Assembly: GCA_025716815.1 (NCBI GenBank)
Contig: JAIXMN010000038.1
Location: 62,001-126,000, forward strand
Direction of reading: 5' to 3'
Length of the DNA: 64,000 nucleotides
Origin: Dichotomocladium elegans
Taxonomy: Eukaryota > Mucoromycota > Mucoromycetes > Mucorales > Lichtheimiaceae
Shown here: positions 44,290 to 55,394 of the stretch, in pieces
How the letters are laid out: every line of letters begins with the position of its first letter
Numbering within the stretch: the first letter of the stretch is position 1
Position numbers and translations under genes: made by a program
The notes under the pieces: generated by a model
Told to the model about the DNA's origin: nothing
The model's input: the letters and a program-made list of their open reading frames with translations, nothing else
Database searches by the model: none

Positions 44290-45140
44290 GATGGTTGGAT
44301 GTTGGAGTAAGAAGTTATGTGATATTATTCGTGTAGCGCCGTCCCTTTAGCAAAGCCAAAAAAGGAAGTCGTAGTAAGAAAAATTGATCGTTTTGATCAA
44401 TTTTTTCTTGTATTCATCTGTGTCCATAAAAGGCACTCCTTCCTTTATAAGAAATAATTGATCGATTTAATTGATGTAATGAGAGGACCTAATGACACTC
44501 AGCGTGGTTTGCACCCATCGTTCGGCAACACCATTAGCGCGTGGATGATAAGGTGTAGTAAGTCGGTGGTCAATTCCCAGATTCTCAACAAAGGTCTTCA
44601 TCTTGAAGTTCTTGAATTCGCTTCCGTTATCTGACTGAATAATCTTGGGTAGTCCGAAATCGCAGAATACAGACTTGAAAACTTCAATGATGGTATCAGC
44701 CGCCTTGTCTGGTAGTGCGCGCAGTATACAAAAGCGTGTGCACACATCGACAAAGACGATAATGTAATTGTTTCCTTTGCATGAAGTGCGATGAAAGTTA
44801 ATCAAGTCAACTGCCCAGTGATCACCTGGTAAGTATGCGTATATTGGTCGCAAGGGATTGAAACCTCGTTTGCCAATGTTGTAACGTTGACATTGAATGC
44901 ATGATCGTACGTGCTCTACCGTATCTTGGAACAAGTTTGCCCAGTGGACACCATCGGCATGCAGCGATCGCACAATATGCTCTGCTCCTTCATGACCGCC
45001 CGTTAAGTGTGCCTTTTCCAACAATGCTGGACGTTCGGCCTCAGGTGGACACATCGTATCTTGTGGAAATTCGAAAGGCTTGATGACGAATACACGTTTG
45101 TTGGACGGATTTTTCTTTGCTGCCTGTATAATAGGAACAT

Positions 45141-45153
45141 CACCCCCCTCCAG
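45141..45153 (-). promoter_or_regulatory. Candidate central polypurine tract of G3
   Basis: Minus strand CTGGAGGGGGGTGATGT at the RNase H/integrase junction, matching the 3' tract CTGGAGGGGGGTAATGT at 16 of 17 bases. Encodes QLEGGDV in the polyprotein, a different codon phase from the equivalent tract in G2. Confidence 0.5.
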
Positions 45154-48100
45154 CTGGTCGGCAGGGGCGAACAAGCGAGAAAGGTTATCGGGCAGCACAT
45201 TCTCAATACCTGGTAGATGAATCACTTGGAAGGAATAATCGAGAAGAGTATCTAACCAGTTAATCATCATAGGATTAGCAATCTTCTGGGTATGTAGGTA
45301 CGTCAGCGCTTTATGATCGGTGTATAGGGTAAATGGATTTCCCCATAGATACTGATGAAACTTCTGTAGCGCATATACAACTGCTAGCAGCTCTCGTTTG
45401 GTTGTTGAATAGTTGCGTTCGGATTTGCTGAGAGAGCGAGCCATAAACGATACATATTGCTTCACACCATCGTTCATTTGAAAGAGGACGGCGCCAATCC
45501 CGTAGTTGGATGCATCAGTAGCCACGTAAAACGGTAATGAGAGATCTGGGTATCACAAGAGGGTACGCTCAGCTAACAGAGCTTTCAGCTTATTGAAGCA
45601 GGCAGTATGCTCGTCAGTCCAGAGCTGATTCAAAGATCCAGCGGAACGTAACGCATCGAGTGGCGCACTGATCTCAGAAACCTTTGGAATATGGTCGCGG
45701 AAATAATTGATGATCCCCATGAAACGCATTACATCCTTGCCCGTTCGTGGTATAGGCCACTGTAGGACATTGGTAAGTTTTCGTTCATCAGGGGTAATAC
45801 CACTCTGCGAGATACAGAATCCAAGTAGATAAACCGATCGTTGGGCAAAATGGCACTTTGCGGGATTGAGGAGCAAATTGACGTTGGTCAGTGCTTGGAT
45901 AGCCAATTGGACGTGGCGTGTATGTTCAGCCATTGTACGCGAGTGTACTACAATATCATCCACGAAGGTTTGGACAAATGGCATCTCCTTGTAAATCGAC
46001 GACATCACTCTTTGGAACTTGGACGATATGGGTTTCAAACCGAAAGGACATCCGCGGAACATGTATTGGATTCCATCGTGAGTGAATGTGGTCTTGTGCT
46101 GGTCAGCTTCATTAATCTGGAATCGATGGAACGCGCTCTTGAGATCTAGCGTAGTGAATACAGCTGAACCACCTAAGGATGAAAAGATTTCCTTGATCAA
46201 AGGTAATGGATATCGGTCATCAGGAAGATACTTATTAATGTGGCGAGGATCCAGACATGGACGTTTGCCAGTCTTGTTGCCGTATTCATCCTTCTTGTCG
46301 GCCAAAGTGAGAGGACTGTTCCAGCTGGAATTGACGGATGCCTTGACAATAATACCGTCTTCGAGCCAACTTTTGACAGCATCATCAACAATGGGACGTA
46401 CAGCATAAGGTAAAGAGTATTGTCGTTGATATGCGGATACACCTTTGGGAGTGTCGAGATAGATGACTGACTCAGGTACCATACAGAAAGCATCTTTCGG
46501 GATCGTTGCATTGGCCTTGATATATGGTTCGAGTGCCCTATGGAATGCGGTTTGTTCAGACGGTGTACCTGCAGGTGAATTGTTCGGTTCGGCTTCATCT
46601 TCATATGGCACGACACGTTCATCCTTCTTGTTTAATAGTTCGTCGTCATCATCCCACCTTGTCGCAACGCCAGTCAAAGCAACACCAAGTCTTGGCAGTA
46701 AGTCTAGACCTATTATGACATCGGTGTCATCATTAAGATCCATAACTTCAAACGAATGCTTGATAGTTCGATGGTTGTAGCGTATAAGAAGCGGATCGGT
46801 GGTGCCCAAACGGGGTAATTGATCATTTTTTCCAGCGTATAGGATGAGTCCTGAAGCGTCATTGATAACCCAGTTGTTTTTTAAGCAAATATCTTTATTA
46901 AGAACCGACATTTCCGCTCCAGTGTCGAGGAGACCTAAGAGACGCTCACTCTGTATGAGGATAGGAGTTGTCAGCCTTAAAGAATCGCTTCGGGTATTCA
47001 ACGCATTCAAACGCAATCGCTTACCGGACGAATGTTTAGCCAGTTCCAGACAGGCATCGGCATCAAGCTCCATGAGCTCGAGCTCCTCGTCGGCGGGGTG
47101 CTTCTTTTCGGCAACCTGTCGAGCAGGGCACAAATCGGCAGTGGCGGTCTTGTTGAGGGTTAGGCGGTTAAGCCTCTTGCGCTCCCTCTTCTCCTTCATC
47201 GCGATCTTGTATTCCTCGCAGCGATGGCCCTTGCTCCAGTCCTTCTTGCAATAGATGCAGCGGCTTTCCTTGATGGCACGCTGCTCTTCGGTGAGTTCCT
47301 TGGCAGGTTTTGGCTTGGGCTGGGGGGACTTGCTGCGCCGACGGCGCTCTGAACGTTCATGACGTTCGTGACGCCAATCGTGTCCGTCGCGGCGGAAGGA
47401 ACGGTTTCTCGATCGTCGATCGGAATAGCGGTGGTGGTGGTGCTCGGCAGGGTCATCACGTTGGGCACGCGAACTACGATTGCGAGTGCGGATCTCCGTC
47501 GCCTGGATCAGTACGCCAAGTCGGACAACCTCCTCAACGCATTGGGGTCGACGGGAGCCATGCTGGCCATGCCACGCAACTCGAACGTCCTGCTGGAAGT
47601 CGGCTTCCAGGGAAAACAAGAAACGCATCGCCATATTCTCGTCGTCCTTGATGCCAGCCTTCTTCATCGCGTCTTGGTACTCGTCACCATAGTCGAGGAT
47701 ATTTGCCCCACGGGGCATCTCCATCGTGAACACCTTGGTGGCGGCAGACAGCGAACGACTTGTACCATGGAAACGTTCGGCGAACACTCGGCAAACCTGT
47801 GACCAGTCATATCCTTTGTTAGCAACGTAAGAATCAAACCAGTTACTCAGGTTGGCGGGCATAGCAAGCGCGAGCCAGCGCTGCCAGTCGTGGTCCACAT
47901 CCACCTCACCAGCCTCAAGAACGAGCTGGAAGCGGCGGAGGAACTCTTCCACCGAGCTGAACACCTTTTGGCCGGGGTCGGACAGGGTCAATCCCTGTAC
48001 CTGGAACAGAGGGATGTCGCGAATGCTGACGCGGCCGCTCCTGGAAGGAATGGACCTCACACACTCATCGACAGACGACACACCAAAAGAAGTGCAAATG

Positions 48101-48519
48101 GAATCTGTGGCGGGGACAGCTGTCTTGTCAGGTCGTAGACCAGCAATGGGCACAGGCTGCAACGCGGCAATGATCGCCTTCTGGTCATTGACCAAGCGAC
48201 ACGTCAACGCAATACGCCTGGAAATCGCCTCGATCGCCTCTGCGTCCTGGGCCTGGTACGCCTTGTTTTGCTCCACACACAGCTCCTGGAGCTCGGCCTG
48301 CTTCTGCGCCAGAAGCGTGGCGACAGCAGCCAAAGCATCGGCGGGTTGTTGGGGAGTTTGTTGCACTTGCGTGCGCTCACCCATGCTCACATCGTCGTCG
48401 GCAACACCGGGAAAGGAATCGACCTCGGGGTCGCGGACAGGGGGAACCAAAGAACCTTGGACGGTGGTGGCGGCAGTTGGCAACTCGGTAGTGTTGTTGA
48501 GAGTATTCATTGTAAAAAA

Positions 48520-48975
48520 TGTGGTAAATAAGGTTTGGTAGAGACTGTCAAAGTACAATGAGACTCTTGGAGGTGTTTTTAATAGAAAGAAAAATTCTTC
48601 TCCCTGTTTACTCCTACACTACATAGTTGTTTATATATTGTTATGGGTAAAATAGATTCCGCCCGATTGACATGGGTCAATTGTCCTGGAAATTTCCATA
48701 AGAAGAGTTGTTGGGGTGCGGTACTTGACAAGTCATAGAAAAACTTTTCGTTCGTTCCTGTAGCTGAATCCCAGACCATCCTCACGTCGGTAAAACCTCA
48801 AAAAACCCAGTGGGAAAAAATAGAGGAGAAAAGACTGTGGATATGGATCTAGTGGCTATGTATGATCGTGTTTCCCTTGGCTGAGTCGTGTTTCTGTATT
48901 GCGGTTGTTCCAGTTCTTTACATCATTGCCATGGATATTCACTTCATTGGTGCTCTTGCAATCACCTATGCGACA
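48520..48975 (-). repeat. G3 5' LTR
   Basis: 456 bp; differs from the 3' LTR at a handful of sites, including GTTTGGTAGAG against GTTTGTAGAG. The gag ATG lies only nine bases inside it, leaving no room for a conventional tRNA primer site before the coding region. Confidence 0.92.
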
Positions 48976-49294
48976 ACCAGGCATTCGCAATTCTGACGAT
49001 TACTTGCATTCTGTGGCAACTTCTGGTGCAGCGAATCAGCTTGGCATCAAAAGGCCTTCTGTTATAGGAGGTGTTAGTTGTGGCCGCAGTCGTGGCCGTA
49101 GTCGTGGCCGCGGTCGTGGCAGGGGCAGGGTAAGTGGGCAGTTTCCGCCGCAAAGCAGGAGAAGCACAAATACTAGAGATAATGAGCAGCAGACTCCCGA
49201 GCCAACGAGATTGCTGAAGAGAAGCAGGCCGACAGAAGAGGCAGAAGACCTTGGTTCCAGAGGTCGCACTATTCGATGCACGTCGCGCCGTTAA
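48976..49294 (+). pseudogene. C-terminal fragment of an unidentified gene with an RG-repeat
   Basis: Directly after the LTR a frame reads PGIRNSDDYLHSVATSG, IKRPSVIGGVSCGRSRGR, then Arg-Gly repeats and a basic, polar tail to TAA 49292-49294. RG repeats commonly bind RNA or DNA. It may belong to the same gene as 39861-39995, on the other side of G3, but the two do not join in frame directly. Confidence 0.35.
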
Positions 49295-49558
49295 AGGTGT
49301 GTGTTGTTATAAGAGGAGACTCTCATGGATGCAAGCAATGAAGTTAACACTGCCGAGAATACATAAGTGGGAGTAAATGATTGCATTTTCTCTAATAAAT
49401 GCTTAAATTATTGAAGTAAAAAGACATTGGGCAATAAAATCACATCAGTCAGAATACCTGCGTTAGGATTTACAGTATTGCATACGAATCGTATACTTGC
49501 AGCAGTGAATATAAAACTCATCAGAACAGGTTCAAACTCATTTAAACATATAACTGAT
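49295..49558. other. Short AT-rich spacer
   Basis: No coding signal. Leads into the hairpin at 49559. Confidence 0.35.
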
Positions 49559-49589
49559 AACTGATTATGAACTTAGGCCATAATCAGTT
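49559..49589. terminator. Perfect 11-bp hairpin at the end of the Helitron-like gene
   Basis: AACTGATTATG, a 9-base loop, then CATAATCAGTT. It overlaps the last codons and stop of the helicase frame. It could be the 3' hairpin of the Helitron-like element or simply a transcript end structure. No CTRR follows on the minus strand. Confidence 0.4.
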
Positions 49590-52500
49590 TCAACAAGATC
49601 AGTTCTGACTTGGTTTTAACAAGTTCCGATGAGTTCAATTTTCCCACAGTGATATAGTTGACCATGCTGGAAAAAGTCACTAAGGAAAATAGATATAGAT
49701 GAGATTGTAAGGCTTTGCACTTTGTGAACTGTGAGTGCCCATGCAAGCTGGATTGGAAACTGTGTCCTTTCATAGCCAGTATAGGGTACATCTCTGGTGA
49801 TGCGCACTACAGGTAGTGACTCAGTAGGGTTTGAAATTTTGGATATTGTTATAGTAGTCTGAGAAAGACTTGTGATTATGCATAGTGTTCCATTGACCCA
49901 TCCATTTGGTACACTAATATTGTGCAGCAACATCACCTGAGAGCCAACCTTTAGCTCAAGTATCTAGAACAGTATTTAGTATGGTCATATAGCCTGTTAG
50001 AAGTAAAGATATACTTGCTTCAGGAAGGTAGGTGTGGTTTAAAGCAGTCCTTGCTGCAGTCTGGAACCCATCAGTTTTATCTGTTGCAACATATGTAAAG
50101 ACTTGTCCAGGTAGTTTCCCTAGGGCAGTTCTATTAAAGCTTGTAGCGGACTCGCGTGTATGGGTAATGATAAGACTCCCAGGATTGATGTTTGATGAGT
50201 GTATAGTCCTAGTAGAGAGCAAGTTAATATCTTCTTCATTAAGATTATTCAGCCGCAGATGTTGAAGTAAACTATAGAATTGTAAATCAGTTTGGCGACA
50301 TGGATGATAGACATGTTCAACTACTAGATGTTGAAAGAGGTTGGCATGTGTTACTGGTAGCATATCTTGTTCAAAAGGAAGCATCTGTGCAAGGTCACCA
50401 AACATACATACTGGGATACCACCCCAATCATGTGTAGACTTTTTTGCTATTTTACATGCATTATTAAGAAGATCAAGAAGGCTTGCTGAAAGCATACTTA
50501 TCTCATCAATAAGGAATATCACCTTACTGTGCAGCTTAAAGAACTCATCAACTCTTGTATGGTTGATAGTTGATTCCACATAGTTGATACCAAAGAAGTG
50601 GTGGATAGTAACTCCTCCAATATTGTTTGCTGCTACTCCAGTAAAAGCAAGGCGAACTACTTTGAAGTGCATAGACTTGAAATGCATAGCTATTGTATCC
50701 AGAACAAAGCTCTTACCTGTACCTGCACTTCCATTGATTAATACTGGTGTACAGTCATCAAGGTGCTCTAATGCATTACTATAGGCACAGTATTGTGATG
50801 GAGTAAACTGTGAGACTCTTTCACTTGCCATAGCTTGTAAGGTTACTGTGTTTTGTACTGAGGTACTAATATTACTATCTACAAACTGGTAGTTAGTATC
50901 AGCTTCAGCAATTGTACTGTAAGCGGAAAGTGTGGCACTCTCAACTACTGAAGTTTCTAAAGGTTCAAGTAAACCCTGTAGTACAAGTGCATCATGACAT
51001 CTTTGGTAAGTGGAGTATTGCTCCAGATCAAAAACATCTGTTAGGTGTCTAAAGGGTACATTTAGTAGAATACGTTGATAGAAAAATGCCTCACCAGCAG
51101 AAATAGGTAGATGCCTAGTTCTATAAAGGATTGGAGTACCACGTTTGATCCATCTTCTTCCATCTGTACCAATGAATGCATCATCAAATGAGTCTGACAC
51201 TAGACGGTAGTTCATGAAAAACTCTGGATATGTGAGCTGCTCTGCATTAGTTATTCCTCTTGGCCTTTTCATATATTTCTCTGGTAAAAGCATAAGGTGA
51301 GTGAATACTAGGACATATAGTAACTACATATTACCTTGCTGGGTATCATATGTAATCCTTTCTGGGTTATTCTCATCTAAATGTTCTTTACGTCGAATCA
51401 CACGCCATTGGTTAGTAGGCATATTAGTGTCAAGGAAGAGTACTTCAACTGATGCCTGCTGTTTGTGCCAACCAAAGATATCATAGACTGCTTCAATAAT
51501 ACTCAGCTTCCTAGCACGAAAATGTGTTAGGACATGGTTAGTGTTACCATCTGCATCAATAACCACATGGTCCCTTCCAGTATCAAACTTGGTAAGATAT
51601 TTGCAGAGGTATGAAAGAGCATGGTATCCCCTATTAAGCTGGATATCCATATTGCACTTTGTAACTGCAAGGAGCTCAGGATTATAGGGGTTGACAAAAA
51701 GACTTTGAAAATCCCTAGGATAATAATAGCGATGCTCATCATAGTATGTGTGATTAGTGGGAAGGAATGGGAAACCAAATCTACACTGACCATTTGATGT
51801 CTTAGTACAGTAGTCAGTGCATCTATGTATTTGATGCTGCTGTACAAGCTCACGTAGATTTGATCCAGAGCCTGGTGCTGGTAGCTGGGCTGTGACAATG
51901 TTAAGTGCTGCTAGCTCCTCCACAGTTTTGTTTGTCCAAAGGATACAATGTATATGTGGTGATCCACGGGCTTGTACTTCCATTACCCAGAAAAAATGCT
52001 TAATACCACCTATCATATTTGCCCAGGTATGGCGAATAAACTCCTGCCAAAGCTTCTGCCATTTAAACTGGAAGTGTTTAGCAAATAGAACAGGGTCATC
52101 CCATGGCTCTGTACTATTCACTGCATTAGTCATGTCATTTGCAAAGTCATTACAGGTAAACGTCATAAATATTGTAGGTGCATTATACTCCCTGAACATT
52201 GCCATTAGATCAAGGTATGCCTTGCGCTTGTAGGCATATGATGAACGTACTATATAAGGAATAGCTGAGGTGATATCTTCACGAATATATTGCTTATTGG
52301 TTTCAGGGTCAATATGGTAAACCCCATTTTCACTTAACTCTCTAAGATACTTGTGGTGGACAACACGTGGGCTATATCCATGGACTGCTAGTTTTTCAAG
52401 CATGTCAGCTGCAAAAAAAATAAAGGTTGGGGTCCTTGCAAAGCGCCTGTCATGATGTAGAAGCAACTGTTTAAAGTATTTTTTGGCTGTCCCCTTATCT

Positions 52501-53409
52501 TTAAGATTGAAGTGTGCATCACCAAGAGTATAGAGCCAAGGGAACAGCAATGGTAGTAACTCAGGATCACTATACTTGATGTCAGTATGCCCATTAGTAG
52601 CCACTTTCAGCTTATGGAAAGCTACGTCATGATCACCAGCACTCGGAGGTATATTGTCAATATTAGTAGCCATATTAATATTCCAGCCCATATTATTCAT
52701 AGGAGCAGAAACATCTTGCACAAAATATCTTACTAGCTCTTGGCTTACCTCTGGTCTATTATACTGACGAAGTAATGGATTTACTACTGTAAGCTGCTCC
52801 CAAGCCTCTGCAACCTTTGTTTTGTTTATTACTAGTACTTTCTATTAGCACAATGTTTTATCACAGTAAGAGAAATATACCTGAGTGGGTCTCTCGCCCA
52901 TATACTAGACCCAATGTCCCATTGAAAACAAGACCAGCATATTCATAGTTATACCTTGCTGACATACTACCTGTCAACTCAAAATGCCCAAGGATTGCAT
53001 AGGAACGAGACCTCAGTCGAGTAATCTGGGACATAAGCTTTAAAGGAGAAAGGCACCCAAGCTCACGGTAGTTCATTGTTAAAGTTGCAGGTATCGTTGG
53101 GCCAACAAATGGGATAACGCGTTGTGCTCTACTAGTAGGTGAGCCTTTCAAGCATGTCTCACACACAATTACCTGTCCTCCCTTACAAATGGGTGGAAAC
53201 CCCCACTCTGTACATGGGATTGGAACTGGAAGTGAACTTAAAGGAAGTGCCTTTGCTTCCTTTTGATAGAGTACTATGCAGCAGTTTGCACAGTACAGTG
53301 ATGCTACCTGGTTGATATATGCCTGATAGATATCAGGTGACCGATGGGCAGCAGCAGTAAGGTTAATAGTAACAGACATAAGGAAAAGGAGGGCTACTGT
53401 AGTTCCCAT
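49573..53409 (-). CDS. Divergent Helitron-like Rep/helicase, multi-exon, possibly frame-damaged at the 3' end
   Basis: Exons 53409-52881, 52831-51335 and 51280-50015 join in phase (introns 49 and 54 bp). The N-terminus has a zinc-finger-like set (LYCANCC, VIVCETCLKG) and a Helitron-type LSPLKLMSQITRL region. Rep has GSPHIHCILW (HUH) and LSYLCKYLTK (two tyrosines). PIF1 helicase: NGSAGTGKS (Walker A), VIFLIDEISML (Walker B). The last part, from 49964, reads LKVGSQVMLLHNI and LAWALTVHKVQSLTI, but its junction with exon 3 is out of phase by one base. A further shift falls at HGQLY. About 1,200-1,300 residues. Clearly a different lineage from the 14-19 kb Helitron. Confidence 0.82.
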
Positions 53410-53463
53410 TTACACTTTGCTTTATATGAAATTAGTACCAGTCACAATAGATGATCTCATTAG

Positions 53464-54078
53464 CTAAAGTAACATAAGATCATCCAAAGCTGCATTGATA
53501 TCTTCTTCAAGATCAAATGCTACAGGCACTTGGTCAGTAGGTGTAATTGATGCTTCTAGCAATACATCACTAGTAGTAGTGTCAATGCGTTGGCGTTGTG
53601 CCTCTGAGGCAGATGTAATCCCAGCTTCACTTGCACGACGCCTATGTGCCTGTGATAAAAAGATATGGCCACCAGGATGCCGGACAGGGATCGTAGTGGT
53701 TACTACTGCATCTGCATCTACCTCTGGTATAGCAACATTTGCAGCATGCTGGGACATAAGTTTTTGCTGGACTGCAGCTGGTATTGCAATTGCTTGGGTG
53801 ATACTTTCAAAGGTAATAATCTTGATCCAAATAGAGCTAGGATACATCCAGCCTTGCACATCATCAAAGTCAATGGCATCCAATGCTGTAGCAGTGACAT
53901 TGAAAACCCATGCTTGTGGTGCAGTGTTAACTACCCTTAGGAATGCCGCCTGCTGTTCAGCCTCTGGAAAAATAATGACTTTCTTGACGCTAAATAGTAA
54001 CTTTAGGTAATGTCTATACCAAAGAATAATGGCCTTACTTGTTGCTTTGGATTGAATATCCAACCACCTTTGTGACAT
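53464..54078 (-). CDS. Gene P: unknown 204-residue protein upstream of Rep
   Basis: One clean frame, stop only 54 bp before the Rep start codon and in the same orientation, so probably part of the same element. I see no known domain. The N-terminal 100 residues look globular (FPEAEQQAAFLRVV, WIKIITFESITQAIA). The C-terminus has basic QAHRRRASEAG and ends in an acidic patch (FDLEEDINAALDDLM), like tails that contact partner proteins. The start codon choice is uncertain. Confidence 0.55.
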   Translation of the reverse strand: MSQRWLDIQSKATSKAIILWYRHYLKLLFSVKKVIIFPEAEQQAAFLRVVNTAPQAWVFNVTATALDAIDFDDVQGWMYPSSIWIKIITFESITQAIAIPAAVQQKLMSQHAANVAIPEVDADAVVTTTIPVRHPGGHIFLSQAHRRRASEAGITSASEAQRQRIDTTTSDVLLEASITPTDQVPVAFDLEEDINAALDDLMLL

Positions 54079-54358
54079 GAGAGCCTTGACTATTACAACT
54101 AATAGTAGCAGGTGTTAAATAAATAGTGTAGTGGGACATGGAAAAAAGGGAAAGAAGAATACTAATTAGATGCTTAGCATTACACAGCTTATATAGCCCT
54201 AGTGATGGTATGCCACTACCAGCCACAGTAAGGGTGGGCAGCCAAATGATACATGTGATGGCATGCAGTTTTGTTAACCACCTAGTCTTAGGGTATTAGC
54301 AGTCAATAAAGATACATGGTAAAAGATGTAATCATTCTTCATGGTGTTTTATAAAAAA

Positions 54359-55152
54359 CTATTCTTCCATACTAATTCCAGCTAAACTACTAGCAGAACT
54401 AGTTGGCCGTGTGGAGGGAAGTGAAGAAGGGGGAACAAGAATGTCATTAAGTAGGGTAGTTGCTTGGCTAATAGTAAAGCCTTGGGGTAGTTTAGTTAAT
54501 AGTAGTTGGGGGGTAAGTGTCTCATCTCGAGCAACAAGTCGCTCACAAAACTCTTTCCCAATTGCTCTAAGTAACTCCAATGGATGAGCCTCAATGTTTG
54601 CAACAGCAATGGAATCGTTTAGGCATCGAAGTATAGTGGTTTCAGCTGGTGACAGTTCTGATTCTTGAACATTGCTTAGGAGATTTGCAGCGCGGAGTCG
54701 TTGTGCAATATTATCAGATGTTATATTTGGATCACTTAGACGTTCTGCAGCCTGGGCAACCTATAATTTTTGTGAATCATTATAAGCAAACGTTAGTCCA
54801 GCCTTAATGAAAGTCAATAGAGAATACTTACATTGATGGATACACTATGTGCTAATCGAATCCTTGTAGGAGAGATAACTAAAGATTGCGTCCTGACACC
54901 CCTTTGGTTCAGGTAGCTATCTACCCTTAGTCTTCCCTGAACCACAACGGCACTACCATCACTGATGCGATTGTCTTGTAAGAATGCAAGGATTCTTGGG
55001 ATGCTTGATGTTACGCGGAAGTACGCCCATTCAGCCGACACTGAGAATGTTGCAGTGATATTATCCTTAAGAACGCCATCCACCATTCGTGGGTAATTCA
55101 CCCACTTTATATCGCGGGTAACAACACCAGTAAGTCCTATGACAATCGACAT
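54359..55152 (-). CDS. SSB-like OB-fold protein with C-terminal extension
   Basis: Two exons, 55152-54832 and 54760-54359 (71-bp GT-AG intron, phase 0), encode 240 residues. The first exon resembles bacterial/mitochondrial-type single-strand DNA-binding proteins: start IGLTGVVTRD, central AEWAYFRVT, then ILAFLQDN, GSAVVVQGRLRVDSYLNQRG and LVISPTRIRLA, the (K)G-S-x-V-x-V-x-G-R-L pattern of the SSB OB fold. The second exon adds about 130 residues of unknown role (LSPAETTILRCLNDS, FCERLVARDETLTPQL) and ends with a short acidic MEE. Lies between genes Q and P, upstream of the HUH Rep, in the same direction. Identity as SSB is a pattern call; a search should decide. Confidence 0.55.
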
Positions 55153-55394
55153 TATAAATAAGAGTAAAGGAAGGACACCAAACTCCAATTACTTTAAAAA
55201 TTCGAGTTGCTTTATACTGCAATCCTATAGAGATTTTACAACACTTGAACCGTTTAATTGTACATGTAGCACCTTCTGAGTTAAAGTTCTTTTCAATCGC
55301 CATTCATCACTAACTGCTTATGAAATCTTTTTCCATTTTTGTACACCACAAAGCAATGCGGCTTTTCTACAAAATCTCTGTGTTCCCTTTTCCT

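Larger units (their letters stand above)
41343..44490. mobile_element. PIF/Harbinger element C, complete, AAT duplication
   Basis: Terminal inverted repeats of about 65 bp with few mismatches, beginning AGGTCCTCTCATTACATC, flanked by AAT at 41340-41342 and 44491-44493. The uninterrupted target GCGAATGACACT is present in the other G3 copy at about 62150, which proves the insertion. It carries a plus-strand transposase and a minus-strand SANT-like gene, convergent, both intact. Confidence 0.95.
40524..48510 (-). pseudogene. G3 gag-pol polyprotein, one nonsense change, split by Harbinger C
   Basis: From ATG 48510, nine bases inside the LTR, one frame encodes Gag (ANLSNWFDSYV, RFLFSLEADFQQDVR), a knuckle CIYCKKDWSKGHRC, protease (LLGLLDTGAEMSVL), RT (FTTLDLKSAFHRFQ, QTFVDDIVVHS) and RNase H (VATDASNYGIG, YTDHKALTYL). 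Integrase (CIQCQRYN, IQSDNGSEFKN, ANGVAERWVQ) and a chromodomain (YRVRWKGYGPEDDQW) complete it. TGA at 45553-45555 replaces the CGA found at the same codon in copy 2, a C-to-T change at CpG. Harbinger C interrupts the integrase after TTLSVI; it resumes at 41339 with RKKLQGAGKDWDF. Confidence 0.92.
39996..48975 (-). mobile_element. Ty3/gypsy chromovirus G3, copy 1, with nested Harbinger C
   Basis: LTRs of about 455 bp at both ends (TGTGGTAAATAAGG...TATGCGACA read on the plus strand) enclose one long gag-pol reading frame on the minus strand. Removing Harbinger C (41343-44490) leaves about 5.8 kb. The flanks GCTGG and ACCAG are not a direct duplication, unlike G2, so the two LTRs may stem from different insertions or the ends were rearranged. 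Confidence 0.9.

Noticed and set aside
48511..48558. Start codon at 48558 for G3 gag
   Set aside because: Falls within the LTR; ATG 48510 is the first one in the internal region.
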